DNA of 64,000 bases from Citrobacter braakii (GCF_002075345.1 NZ_NAEW01000001.1:372001-436000); one strand, 5' to 3'; counted from the stretch's first letter, positions 39,711-48,275 are shown. Made by a program: numbers and translations. Notes: a model not told the origin generated them from the sequence alone.

Positions 39711-40498
39711 GTTTAAGACAGGTCTCGCTGGACGTGGCGCGTTATCGCTGGTATGGCGCGAGAAACTGGTCTTCGCTGTTGCAGGATATCTCTTTCGACG
39801 TAGCGCCAGGTCAGATGGTGGCGTTAGTTGGGGGAAGTGGGGAAGGTAAAAGCCTGTTGCTGCAATGTCTGCTTGATCTCTTACCGGACAATTTGCGTTT
39901 CAACGGCTCCATCACCCTGGAGGGGAAAACGCTGGACAGTGATGATATTCGCAAATGTCGTGGTAATGCTTTCAGCTATGTCCCGCAAGGTATTCAGGCG
40001 CTTAACCCGCTGCTCTCGATTGAAAAGCATCTGCGCAGGGCAAGTCAGCTCTCCGGCCAGGCCTGGAATGCCGGAAAAATTGAACGATTGCTCCAGCGCA
40101 GCCAACTGGAAAGTCGCGTATTAGATGCCTTCCCGCGCCAGCTTTCAGGGGGGATGGCGAAACGTGTTCTGGCCTGTCACGCGTCGCTGAGCCAGGCTCG
40201 CTATATTCTGGCGGATGAAATTACCGCCTGGCTTGATGCACCGCTGGCTAATCAACTGCTTGAACAGCTACGTGAGCAATGTGAGCAAGGGGCTGGCGTT
40301 TTATGGGTAACGCACGACCTTACGCTGGCCGCTCGCCACGCGGACCGCATTGTCGCGCTGCATCAGGGAAGGGTGTCGGATAACGTCAGCCGGGAACAGC
40401 TGTTACGCGGAGAGATAAGCGAGCATCTGCAACGCCAATGGCGGGCGCTGCCTGAAAGAAATCAACTTTTTGGAGAGCGCGATGCTGTGCTGTCGTGA
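39704..40498 (+). CDS. ABC transporter ATPase 1 (NikD/DppD-like)
   Basis: 264 residues. Walker A GGSGEGKS, Q-loop in YVPQGIQALNPLLS (the PQxxxxxLNP block of peptide/nickel ATPases), signature LSGGMAKRV, Walker B YILADEITAWLD, H-loop WVTHDL. Walker A has Gly-Glu-Gly-Lys-Ser instead of the more common GxGKS with Ser/Ala before, still functional. Paired with the next gene as a heterodimer. Confidence 0.88.
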   Translation: MLSLRQVSLDVARYRWYGARNWSSLLQDISFDVAPGQMVALVGGSGEGKSLLLQCLLDLLPDNLRFNGSITLEGKTLDSDDIRKCRGNAFSYVPQGIQALNPLLSIEKHLRRASQLSGQAWNAGKIERLLQRSQLESRVLDAFPRQLSGGMAKRVLACHASLSQARYILADEITAWLDAPLANQLLEQLREQCEQGAGVLWVTHDLTLAARHADRIVALHQGRVSDNVSREQLLRGEISEHLQRQWRALPERNQLFGERDAVLS

Positions 40499-41072
40499 AG
40501 TGACGATTTGTCAGGGAGGAAAGGTGCTATGGCAAAATCTGAACTTCTCTCTGCGCCCCGGAGAACGCATTGGGGTTTGTGCACCCAGCGGAACCGGCAA
40601 AACAACGCTGGGACGCGTACTGGCGGGCTGGCAAAAACCGACCTCGGGTGACATTCTGGTTGATGACCAACCGCTGCCAATGCACCAGTATTGCCCGGTG
40701 CAACTGGTGCCACAGCATCCGGAATTAACCTTTAACCCGCGGCGTAGCACCGGCGATGCGGTTTATGATGCCTGGCGACCTGATGCTGAACTGCTTACCC
40801 GTCTTCACATCAACCCTGAGTGGTTAACCCGCCGTCCCGGACAGCTTTCTGGCGGTGAACTGGCGCGAATTGCTTTACTTCGCGCGCTGGATCCGCGGAC
40901 ACGTTTTCTTATTGCCGATGAAATTACCGCCCAGCTCGATCCTTCCATTCAAAAAGATATCTGGGTATTGCTGCTTGAAGAGTGCCAGCGTCGGCCATTA
41001 GGTATGCTCATTATCAGCCATCAGCAGGCTCTGCTTGAGCAGATTTGCTCCAGAAAACTCATTGAAGCGTGA
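40482..41072 (+). CDS. ABC transporter ATPase 2 (NikE/DppF-like, short)
   Basis: 196 residues from ATG at 40482 with GGAG upstream; a TTG four codons earlier is possible. Walker A APSGTGKTT, Q-loop LVPQHPELTFNPR, signature LSGGELARI, Walker B FLIADEITAQLD, H-loop IISHQ. It stops soon after the H-loop and lacks the C-terminal extension usual in DppF, which is why it is short. Overlaps the previous gene by 17 bases. Last gene of the transporter operon; zinT follows after a Zur box. Confidence 0.87.
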   Translation: MLCCREVTICQGGKVLWQNLNFSLRPGERIGVCAPSGTGKTTLGRVLAGWQKPTSGDILVDDQPLPMHQYCPVQLVPQHPELTFNPRRSTGDAVYDAWRPDAELLTRLHINPEWLTRRPGQLSGGELARIALLRALDPRTRFLIADEITAQLDPSIQKDIWVLLLEECQRRPLGMLIISHQQALLEQICSRKLIEA

Positions 41073-41104
41073 GGCAATAACGTGCAGTAATGTCTATTGA
41101 TTAA

Positions 41105-41129
41105 ATTGTTACGTTATATTATAACAATT
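41105..41129. promoter_or_regulatory. Zur box in front of zinT
   Basis: The core GTTATATTATAAC (41113-41125) is a perfect palindrome equal to the Zur core GTTATAnTATAAC, flanked by aattgtt and aattc. It lies about 33 bases before the zinT start, matching the known Zur repression of zinT in E. coli. Confidence 0.85.
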
Positions 41130-41157
41130 CACTCGCAAACGATTTGAGGGTGAAATT

Positions 41158-41808
41158 TTGGCTATTCGTTTTAACAAACTGACAATCGCTCTGGGGATGC
41201 TTTTAGTCAGTGGGCAGGTTTTGGCGCATGGTCATCATTCCCATGGTGCGCCGATGAGTGAAGCAGAACAAAAGGCGTCGGAAGGGGTATTTGATGATAA
41301 CCAGGTGCAGAACCGAGCGCTGTCCGACTGGGATGGCATGTGGCAATCTGTCTATCCGTATCTGGTCAGTGGCGAACTTGATCCGGTTTTCAAAAAGAAA
41401 GCGGAGAAAGATAAAAGCAAAACGGCAGAACAAATTAAAGCTTATTACCGTACAGGCTATGCAACCAATGTAGACACCATCGGCATCGAAGATGGCGTGA
41501 TGGAATTTCACACCGGTAATCAGGTCGCATCGTGCAAATACGATTATGCCGGGTATAAAATCTTGCACTATAAATCAGGCAAGAAAGGTGTACGGTATCT
41601 GTTTGAGTGTAAAGCCGCTGACAGCAAAGCGCCTAAATACGTGCAATTCAGCGATCATATTATCGCGCCGCGTAAATCGAGCCACTTCCATATCTTTATG
41701 GGAAATACCTCGCAGGCTGCCTTGCTTGAGGAGATGGAAAACTGGCCTACCTACTACCCTTATCAGCTGAAGGGCGAAGAAGTAGTGGATGAGATGCTGC
41801 ACCATTAA
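41158..41808 (+). CDS. zinT: ZinT, periplasmic zinc/cadmium-binding protein
   Basis: Metal-binding lipocalin-like protein (YodA) that loads ZnuA with zinc when zinc is scarce. Start codon is TTG at 41158 with GAGGG upstream, giving 216 residues as in E. coli. Signal peptide about 22 residues (to VLA); the mature protein begins with the His-rich metal-binding HGHHSHG. The other ligands ([15 protein letters not shown]) are conserved. In E. coli zinT is not beside the transporter genes; here it directly follows a nickel-type ABC operon. Confidence 0.96.
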   Translation: MAIRFNKLTIALGMLLVSGQVLAHGHHSHGAPMSEAEQKASEGVFDDNQVQNRALSDWDGMWQSVYPYLVSGELDPVFKKKAEKDKSKTAEQIKAYYRTGYATNVDTIGIEDGVMEFHTGNQVASCKYDYAGYKILHYKSGKKGVRYLFECKAADSKAPKYVQFSDHIIAPRKSSHFHIFMGNTSQAALLEEMENWPTYYPYQLKGEEVVDEMLHH

Positions 41809-41832
41809 TCTGGGCTAACCTTATCTGTACAC

Positions 41833-41858
41833 ACCCGCCACCAGTGGCGGGTTTTTTT
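41833..41858 (+). terminator. Rho-independent terminator after zinT
   Basis: Stem acccgcca / tggcgggt, loop CCAG, then seven T. Confidence 0.9.
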
Positions 41859-41948
41859 AATTAATAACCTGCTCTTTCCATCACCTGTCGCATTCGTTAG
41901 CATATTGTATCGCAGCAAGTGCATGTGTTTTTTCAGGAAGAGGTTAAC

Positions 41949-42587
41949 GTGTTCGCAGAGTATGGAGTTCTGAATTACTGGACGTATCTGGTGGGGGCTA
42001 TTTTTATCGTGCTGGTACCGGGGCCAAATACGATATTTGTGCTGAAAAACAGCGTCGGTAGGGGAGTAAAGGGGGGGTATCTCGCCGCCAGCGGTGTGTT
42101 TATTGGTGATGCCGTGTTGATGTTTTTGGCCTATGCCGGTGTTGCTGCATTGATTAAAACAACGCCCGTTTTGTTCAATATCGTTCGTTATCTTGGCGCT
42201 TTCTATTTACTGTATCTTGGCGCGAAGATCCTGTATGCAACACTGAAATCGAAAGCAAGCGACGCCGCGCCTGAGGAAGTCCCGTTTGGCGCTATTTTTA
42301 AGCGCGCATTAATCCTGAGCCTGACCAATCCCAAAGCTATTCTGTTTTATGTGTCGTTTTTCGTGCAGTTTATTGATGTCAATGCGCCGCATTCAGGGCT
42401 GTCATTCTTTATTCTGGCTATTACGCTTGAGATAGTGAGCTTTTTCTATTTGAGCTTCCTTATTTTCTCCGGCGCGTTTGTGACGCAATATATCCGTACG
42501 AAGAAGAAACTGGCCAAAGTGGGTAATTCCCTTATCGGCCTGATTTTCGTTGGTTTTGCCGCCCGTCTGGCCACGCTTCAATCGTGA
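41949..42587 (+). CDS. leuE: LeuE, leucine exporter
   Basis: LysE/RhtB-family inner membrane exporter (YeaS) of leucine and related amino acids. GTG start at 41949 ([19 protein letters not shown]) gives 212 residues, the E. coli length; in-frame codons up to 41919 are not conserved. Six hydrophobic helices and the family motif [13 protein letters not shown] near the N-terminus. The first gene after the metal island that resumes the E. coli order. Confidence 0.94.
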   Translation: MFAEYGVLNYWTYLVGAIFIVLVPGPNTIFVLKNSVGRGVKGGYLAASGVFIGDAVLMFLAYAGVAALIKTTPVLFNIVRYLGAFYLLYLGAKILYATLKSKASDAAPEEVPFGAIFKRALILSLTNPKAILFYVSFFVQFIDVNAPHSGLSFFILAITLEIVSFFYLSFLIFSGAFVTQYIRTKKKLAKVGNSLIGLIFVGFAARLATLQS

Positions 42588-42666
42588 TGCCATCGGCCCG
42601 CTGAGTGCGGCGGGCCTTTAATATTGCGCTCTGCTTTTCATTTATAATCGTAGGGTTATAACCAAT

Positions 42667-42689
42667 AAATGGTATTTTAAATGTATATT
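42667..42689. promoter_or_regulatory. NsrR-like site upstream of yeaR
   Basis: The 23-base site aaatggtattt-t-aaatgtatatt agrees with the NsrR pattern AAGATGCATTT-N-AAATGCATCTT at about 16-17 positions. NsrR and NarL are known regulators of yeaR-yoaG, inducing it with nitrate and nitric oxide. Confidence 0.55.
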
Positions 42690-42760
42690 TTGAAGCGTAC
42701 CCTGTGTACAGCAGCGGTTCATTATGACTCGCTGGTTGTCGACTGGAAAAGGGAAGAAAA

Positions 42761-43123
42761 ATGCTTCAAATTCCACAGAATCATATCCATACACGCTCTA
42801 CGCCATTCTGGAACAAAGAAACGGCGCCTGCCGGAATTTTCGAACGCCACCTTGATAAAGGGACCCGTGCCGGGGTTTATCCTCGACTTTCGGTTATGCA
42901 GGGGGCGGTCAAATATCTCGGATACGCAGACGAACACAGTCCGGAGCCAGTAGAGGTGATGATTATTGAAGCCGGTCAGTTTGGCGTTTTTCCACCGGAA
43001 AAATGGCATAACATCGAAGTGATGACCGACGACACTTACTTTAATATCGATTTTTTCGTCGCCCCGGAAGTTCTGATGGAGAGTGCAAATCAACGAAAAG
43101 TCGTGCGCACCGGCAAGGAGTAA
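42761..43123 (+). CDS. yeaR: YeaR, tellurite-resistance-type cupin protein
   Basis: 120-residue TehB-like cupin (DUF1971). Sequence MLQIPQNHIHTRSTPFW and the barrel segments VEVMIIEAGQFGVFPPEKWHNIEVM match E. coli YeaR. Three bases separate it from yoaG. Induced by nitrate and NO in E. coli; role unclear. Confidence 0.93.
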   Translation: MLQIPQNHIHTRSTPFWNKETAPAGIFERHLDKGTRAGVYPRLSVMQGAVKYLGYADEHSPEPVEVMIIEAGQFGVFPPEKWHNIEVMTDDTYFNIDFFVAPEVLMESANQRKVVRTGKE

Positions 43124-43126
43124 ATT

Positions 43127-43309
43127 ATGGGTAAAGCAACCTATACCGTAACCGTGACCAATAACAGCAACGGTGTTTCTGTTGATTATGAAACAGAGGC
43201 GCCAATGACATTACTGGTGCCGGATGTGGCAGCAGAAGTGGTCAAAGATCTGGTCAATACCGTGCGTTCGTACGATACCGAAAATGAGCACGAAGTCTGC
43301 GGGTGGTAG
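43127..43309 (+). CDS. yoaG: YoaG, small dimeric protein
   Basis: 60 residues (MGKATYTVTVTNNSNGVSVD through HEVCGW), almost identical to E. coli YoaG. Second gene of yeaR-yoaG. Function unknown. Confidence 0.93.
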   Translation: MGKATYTVTVTNNSNGVSVDYETEAPMTLLVPDVAAEVVKDLVNTVRSYDTENEHEVCGW

Positions 43310-43353
43310 GTATTAGTCACTGTTACTGATTGAATATATTAGTTTTTAATCTA

Positions 43354-43394
43354 AAAACCGCACTGCGCTTTGACGGCGCAGTGCGGTTTTTTTC
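43354..43394 (+). terminator. Rho-independent terminator after yoaG
   Basis: Strong stem aaaaccgcactgcgc / gcgcagtgcggtttt with a T run; lies 45 bases after yoaG. Confidence 0.9.
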
Positions 43395-43524
43395 TGGGCG
43401 AAACAGGGAAATATCCAGAAAGGATTCCTTAAGAATACATTAAGAGATTCGCATTGATTGCTAATAGTTGATCATTCACAGGAGTTATGATCGCGAAACA
43501 GATATAAAACAGAACATCGCGCTT

Positions 43525-44172
43525 ATGAAACTCAATACCCGACTTACATTACCCACAATAATTCTCGGATTAACCATCGTGGCGATCCCGTTCGCCGCGA
43601 ACTGGCATCTCCCGCTACTCAACGGTACTGTCGTCAGCTGGATTGAAAATGGCCAGGCGCTATGGCTGCTGTTTGGTGCCATATTTACACTCAGCTACAT
43701 CAGGCCCTTATCACGTCCCGAAGGCGAGAAGCAATTTTGGCTTTGGGCGGCAGCGTGGTGGCTGGTATTACTGGGCCGAAGCACAAGTTGGGGCCGCGAT
43801 TATTTTCCTGAGCATCCTAAACTCCTGTTCCGGGCTATCTCAGTGGTATTGATTGCCATGATTATTCTGCCAGTGCTGATTTCGAAGCGCTTACGCCAGG
43901 ATATTGCCCGTCGCTTTCGCAATGAACCGCTACCTCTGTGGCTGTTAGCGATCACCACCTGTGCATTTTTGATCTCCGATACGGTAGAGCATCATCGTCT
44001 GCTGGCTCCCATCTTTCTGCACAATGCTCAGTATGGCGATCTGATTGAAGAACTGTACGAACTACCGTTTATGGCGGGATTGTTTCTGATGAATCTCGGC
44101 TTTATGCGGCGGGATAAGCAGGAGGAAGCTGCATCCATCCGCTTCAGTGAACCACAGCTGGCGAAGTCATGA
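43525..44172 (+). CDS. Six-helix inner membrane protein of unknown function
   Basis: 215 residues from ATG at 43525 (MKLNTRLTLPTIILGLTIVA); the frame is open upstream to 43468 from a TTG. No strong ribosome site is seen, so the start is uncertain. About six hydrophobic helices (near residues 7-27, 44-60, 72-90, 102-120, 132-152, 178-195), with charged motifs between helices such as RSTSWGRDYF and ISDTVEHHR. I do not recognise a K-12 homologue. It stands between yoaG and the convergent formate dehydrogenase gene. Confidence 0.7.
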   Translation: MKLNTRLTLPTIILGLTIVAIPFAANWHLPLLNGTVVSWIENGQALWLLFGAIFTLSYIRPLSRPEGEKQFWLWAAAWWLVLLGRSTSWGRDYFPEHPKLLFRAISVVLIAMIILPVLISKRLRQDIARRFRNEPLPLWLLAITTCAFLISDTVEHHRLLAPIFLHNAQYGDLIEELYELPFMAGLFLMNLGFMRRDKQEEAASIRFSEPQLAKS

Positions 44173-44178
44173 GATAAG

Positions 44179-44206
44179 GCCTGAGTCTGGAAAGCCAGAC
44201 TCAGGC
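44179..44206. repeat. Perfect 12-base inverted repeat between convergent genes
   Basis: gcctgagtctgg / ccagactcaggc with loop AAAG. It has no T run on either side but lies between the ends of the membrane protein and formate dehydrogenase genes, so it may stabilise or end both transcripts. Confidence 0.65.
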
Positions 44207-44221
44207 GATGATGGCGGTGAC

Positions 44222-46369
44222 TTACGCAATAGCCTCACACAGACGTGACTTCATATCGCTATACGTTTGTGCGGCATATTTTTCTGCCCAACCCTGATCG
44301 GTAATGTGCTCAATATTTACGGCGCAATATTTGGTTTCCGGCGTTTTCGAAATAGGATCGAGATTGTCCTGGGTTAACTCGTTACACGCGCCAATCCACC
44401 ATTGATAGGTCATATAGACCGTTCCGGCATTGATGCGCTCGGAGACATCCGCACGGCTGATGACCTTACCGCGGCGCGAGCTGACCCATACCAGATCGCG
44501 ATGACGAATACCCAATTTTTCAGCATCATGGGTATTGATTTGCACATACCCAGGCTCGTCTGCCAGTGCTTGCAACGCTGCGCAGTTGCCGGTCATCGAA
44601 CGGCAGGAGTAGTGCCCAACTTCACGCACGGTACACAGAACCAGCGGATATTGTTCATCAGGAACTTCTGCTGGCGCTCGCCACGGTGCGGCAAACAGTT
44701 TGCCTTTGCCATTGGCGGTATCAAACTGGCTGTGCGCGTAAAGGTAGGGCGTACCAGGACTATCGAGATCGGGACATGGCCACTGAACATGACCCATCTC
44801 ACCCATTTTCTCATAGGTCACGCCGTAGAACAGTGGACACAGCTCGCGCATCTCATCCCAGATTTGCTGGTTATTTTGATACTGCATTGGATAGCCCATT
44901 TCGCTGGCCAGCAGGCTGATAATCTCCCAGTCACGCTTTACATCACCAGTGGGTTCAATCGCTTTCTCAAAACGCTGGAAACCGCGATCGGCGCAGGTAA
45001 AGACGCCACCGTGTTCGCCCCATGAGGTGGCTGGCAAGAGGACATCGGCCATTTCCGCCGTCTTGGTCATGAAGATATCCTGCACGACGATAAAATCGAG
45101 CGCGTTAAATCCTTCGCGGACCAGACCCAAATCGGCCTCGGTTTGCAGCGGATCTTCTCCCATGATGTAGTAGGCTTTGATTTTGCCTTCGATAGCCAGA
45201 TGCGGAACTTCGGTGATGCGGGTCCCAACCTTGTCATCCATCTGATTAACGTCAATGCCCCATGCGGCGGCAAATTTCTCCCTGACGGCGAAATCGGTTA
45301 CGTCCTGATACCCTGGAAACTGGTTAGGCAGCACCCCCATATCGCACGCGCCCTGCACGTTATTTTGCCCGCGCACCGGGCCAACACCGACGTTAGGGCG
45401 TCCCAGATTTCCGGTCAGCAAGGCCAGGCTCGACAAACCACGAACCACGTCAACGGCCTGACCAAACTGGGTGACGCCCATCCCCCACATCACGGTGGCC
45501 GATGGCGCCGCAGCAAATGTACGCATCGCCTGACGAACCTGCTGTGCGGGAACACCGGTTAAATGTTCAACGTCTTCAGGCGCATACTCCTTAACGGTTT
45601 CCCAGTATGTTTCCAGTCCTTCCGCATGCTTTTGTACATACTCGCGATCGTAGAGTTGCTCCTCGATGAGAGCATGGCCAAACGCGTTGACCAGCGCCAT
45701 ATTGCAACCGTTTTTCAACTGCAAATGTTGGTCAGCGATACGGGCAGTTTCAATACGGCGTGGGTCGCAGACAATGATTTTTGCGCCGTTCTGGCGAGCT
45801 TTAATTACCCGGCGGGCCACAATTGGGTGTGAATCGGCACAGTTATAACCAAAGATCAGCAGGCATTTTGAGTTTTCAATGTCGCTGATGGAATTGCTCA
45901 TGGCGCCATTGCCTAACGTTTCCTGTAACCCGGCCACGGAAGGGCCGTGACAGACGCGGGCACAGCAATCGACATTGTTGGTATGGAGCACGCCACGTGC
46001 GAATTTTTGCATCACGTAGTTGGTCTCATTCCCTGTTCCACGGGAAGATCCGGTGGTCATGATGGCACGAGGGCCATAGGTATTTTTGATTTCAGTTAAG
46101 CGTTTTGCGGTGTAACGAATGGCTTCATCCCAGCTAACGGGAGTGAATTTTCCACCTTTTTCATAACGGATCATCGGGCGGGTCAGACGGGGAGTCAGAA
46201 GGCGAGTGTCGTTAAGAAAGTCCCAACCATAATAGCCTTTCAGGCATAACTGATTCTGGTTCGTTACACCCTCTGCGGCCTCAGCGCGGATGATTTTGTT
46301 ATTCTCAACAACAAGCTTGAGCTTGCACCCGGCCCCACAGTATGGGCATACACTGGTGATTTTTTTCAT
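44222..46369 (-). CDS. Formate dehydrogenase H-like molybdoenzyme, cysteine variant
   Basis: Paralogue of FdhF: catalytic subunit that oxidises formate with a molybdopterin cofactor and one 4Fe-4S cluster. 715 residues from ATG at 46369 (E. coli FdhF also 715). Cluster ligands CPYCGAGC...CLKGYYGW. At the position of selenocysteine 140 of FdhF (ARVU-HGPS) this protein has ARVCHGPS with a normal TGT codon, so no SelB insertion is needed. GSSRGTGNETNYVMQKFAR, PVRGQNNVQGACDMG and VREVGHYSCRSMTGNC are conserved. No hydrogenase genes are adjacent; the electron acceptor is unknown. Confidence 0.93.
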   Translation of the reverse strand: MKKITSVCPYCGAGCKLKLVVENNKIIRAEAAEGVTNQNQLCLKGYYGWDFLNDTRLLTPRLTRPMIRYEKGGKFTPVSWDEAIRYTAKRLTEIKNTYGPRAIMTTGSSRGTGNETNYVMQKFARGVLHTNNVDCCARVCHGPSVAGLQETLGNGAMSNSISDIENSKCLLIFGYNCADSHPIVARRVIKARQNGAKIIVCDPRRIETARIADQHLQLKNGCNMALVNAFGHALIEEQLYDREYVQKHAEGLETYWETVKEYAPEDVEHLTGVPAQQVRQAMRTFAAAPSATVMWGMGVTQFGQAVDVVRGLSSLALLTGNLGRPNVGVGPVRGQNNVQGACDMGVLPNQFPGYQDVTDFAVREKFAAAWGIDVNQMDDKVGTRITEVPHLAIEGKIKAYYIMGEDPLQTEADLGLVREGFNALDFIVVQDIFMTKTAEMADVLLPATSWGEHGGVFTCADRGFQRFEKAIEPTGDVKRDWEIISLLASEMGYPMQYQNNQQIWDEMRELCPLFYGVTYEKMGEMGHVQWPCPDLDSPGTPYLYAHSQFDTANGKGKLFAAPWRAPAEVPDEQYPLVLCTVREVGHYSCRSMTGNCAALQALADEPGYVQINTHDAEKLGIRHRDLVWVSSRRGKVISRADVSERINAGTVYMTYQWWIGACNELTQDNLDPISKTPETKYCAVNIEHITDQGWAEKYAAQTYSDMKSRLCEAIA

Positions 46370-46728
46370 CAATAACAGACCTGTTAAATGCTGAAATAGC
46401 GCGAATTGTAGACGCAGTCACGCGATACGCATCGCGGACTACGATGTGTCGTAGTGACGGGCTGTTTAAGCATAAAGTGTGCCAGAAGTGAAAACCCAGC
46501 AATAGCAGGGGCTGACGGCCAAAGCGTTAAGCAGAATGACTGACGATTCGACATTAATGACGAGGTGCGACAAAATTGGTCTGCCAGTCAGCGGTGTAAC
46601 CTTATGAAACATCGGAAAAAGATGAAAAACAGAAGTGATAGCGATCACAAATTTTAATTTTTCAGCGCTATGCTATGCTTTTATACGACGAGTGAATCGT
46701 TAATTTAAAAACATAAGTGAGGGAAATT
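46370..46728. other. Gap between formate dehydrogenase-like gene and yeaQ
   Basis: A 359-base divergent control region. A CRP-type site (agtga-N6-tcaca, 46634-46649) lies about 80 bases before yeaQ. I found no convincing sigma-54 or FNR site for the formate dehydrogenase side, and no likely gene. Confidence 0.5.
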
Positions 46729-46977
46729 ATGGGCATTATTTCATGGGTGGTTTTCGGTCTTATTGCTGGGATTTTGGCAAAATGGATTATGCCGGGTAAA
46801 GATGGCGGCGGATTCTTTATGACCATTATCTTAGGGGTTGTCGGTGCGGTAGTGGGTGGCTGGATCAGCACCTTCTTTGGTTTTGGTAAAGTCGATGGTT
46901 TCAACTTCGGCAGTTTCGCCGTGGCGGTGATCGGTGCGATTGTGGTGTTGTTTATCTACAGAAAAATCAAAAGCTAA
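46729..46977 (+). CDS. yeaQ: YeaQ, GlsB/YeaQ/YmgE-family membrane protein
   Basis: 82-residue inner membrane protein (MGIISWVVFGLIAGILAKWI) with three hydrophobic helices and the conserved motif KWIMPGKDGGGFF. Also called transglycosylase-associated protein; in E. coli sigma-S dependent. The start at 46729 is preceded by GAGGGAAATT. Confidence 0.95.
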   Translation: MGIISWVVFGLIAGILAKWIMPGKDGGGFFMTIILGVVGAVVGGWISTFFGFGKVDGFNFGSFAVAVIGAIVVLFIYRKIKS

Positions 46978-47026
46978 GTAAACATACAGACAATAGAGGC
47001 CACTAATATGTGGCCTTTTTCTTAGG

Positions 47027-47101
47027 TCACCACCAGCCGAATTCTGTTCCCAGAACGACGATGATAGCCACGCCAATCATAATAAGCGTTGTTTTTTTCA
47101 T
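47027..47101 (-). CDS. yoaJ: YoaJ, 24-residue membrane peptide
   Basis: Sequence MKKTTLIMIGVAIIVVLGTE ending FGWW, almost identical to E. coli YoaJ. One transmembrane helix. Two bases separate it from yoaK, so yoaK-yoaJ is a small operon. Function unknown. Confidence 0.9.
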   Translation of the reverse strand: MKKTTLIMIGVAIIVVLGTEFGWW

Positions 47102-47103
47102 CG

Positions 47104-47202
47104 TTATGCTCCCGGCGCAGCGTAGCCGCCAATAAAAAACCAGGATAAGAAAACGACAGCGGAAATGAAAATGATGACGGGGAAAATAATACCGAGTCGC
47201 AT
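47104..47202 (-). CDS. yoaK: YoaK, 32-residue membrane peptide
   Basis: Begins MRLGIIFPVIIFISAVVFLS and ends GGYAAPGA, matching E. coli YoaK. One hydrophobic helix over residues about 4-25. Directly upstream of yoaJ and downstream of dgcP on the same strand. Confidence 0.9.
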   Translation of the reverse strand: MRLGIIFPVIIFISAVVFLSWFFIGGYAAPGA

Positions 47203-47249
47203 ACGATTATCTGCCAGAGTTATTTAAAGACGGGTTAGCATAGCAGGGC

Positions 47250-48275
47250 TTAATGTACGACAAAAGTGGTTTTATCCTGACGCTTTTTATCCTTGTACAT
47301 TGCGCTGTCTGCGAGGTGAAGCGCGCAGTTTACATCAGTCTCCAACGGATTAATTTCCACGATGCCAAGACTGGCGCCAGGATAAAATAGATGAATGTCA
47401 CCCAGGTGGTAGTCACCGCAAATTTGCTGTTGTAGCTGATTTTTCACCTGCTGCAGGCGGTCCCGCGGATCCCTGTCATCTTCCGGTGACAGGCTCACGA
47501 CTAAAAATTCGTCACCACCCAGTCGCCCAAGGATATCATTATCACCGCATTCGCGAAGCAGACGCTGACCAATCTGGATCAGAAACTGGTCGCCAACCTC
47601 GTGGCCAAAGCGGTCATTGATCAATTTGAAATCATCCAAATCAATATAGGCAAAAATAATCTTCTGCCTGAGATGTCGGGCAAGGGAAAAAAGAGTCTCA
47701 ACATTCTCAAAAATGGCGCGCCGATTCGGTAATCCGGTCAGAGCATCGGTGTAAGAGTGCGCAATCAGCGCGGCATTCGCTTCGCGTAACTGAGCAACCA
47801 GCGACTCTTTTTGAATTGACTGGGCGATCAGGCCTGCAAACAGATGTAACACCTGTTCGCCACGTTGGCTTAATGCGTGCTGGTGGCGACTGGTGGCGCA
47901 GAGCGTACCGTAAAACGTTCCGTCGGGAAGATGAACCGGCGTGCTCAGGAAAGTGGTTATCTCCAGCGCGCGGGCGGCGGTACACTCCGGCCAGCGAGCG
48001 GGGACGTTGTCGCTGTACAGACAGTTTTCGTCTATGGCGCGTTTGCATAGCGTCTCATCCCAGGGTACGGACAGCCCTTCAGGGATCTGCATCTGCTTGC
48101 TATTGCGCGCATACAAAATATGCTGCAGGCGGGCATCTAAATCGACCTTAGTTAAATAGGTGGATTCCATCTCAGTCACCACTTCCAGCATCTCCAGAAG
48201 TTGCCGAACCAGGCTCTCAACTGACTGCTCCGTGGCTAAGGATTGTGAGACTCTGGCAAGGATCATGTCCGACAT
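47250..48275 (-). CDS. dgcP: DgcP, diguanylate cyclase with GAF domain
   Basis: Makes cyclic di-GMP (YeaP). The start MSDMILARVSQSLATEQS at 48275 gives 341 residues, the E. coli length; codons upstream to 48335 are not conserved. N-terminal GAF domain (about residues 20-150), then GGDEF domain with active-site motif RLGGDEFLVV. The RxxD inhibitory-site motif upstream of GGDEF is not evident. Known in E. coli to localise to poles and affect motility. Confidence 0.94.
   Translation of the reverse strand: MSDMILARVSQSLATEQSVESLVRQLLEMLEVVTEMESTYLTKVDLDARLQHILYARNSKQMQIPEGLSVPWDETLCKRAIDENCLYSDNVPARWPECTAARALEITTFLSTPVHLPDGTFYGTLCATSRHQHALSQRGEQVLHLFAGLIAQSIQKESLVAQLREANAALIAHSYTDALTGLPNRRAIFENVETLFSLARHLRQKIIFAYIDLDDFKLINDRFGHEVGDQFLIQIGQRLLRECGDNDILGRLGGDEFLVVSLSPEDDRDPRDRLQQVKNQLQQQICGDYHLGDIHLFYPGASLGIVEINPLETDVNCALHLADSAMYKDKKRQDKTTFVVH

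Noticed and set aside
42681-42953. A 90-codon frame over the yeaR start
   Set aside because: It runs in another frame of yeaR, which is clearly the real gene.
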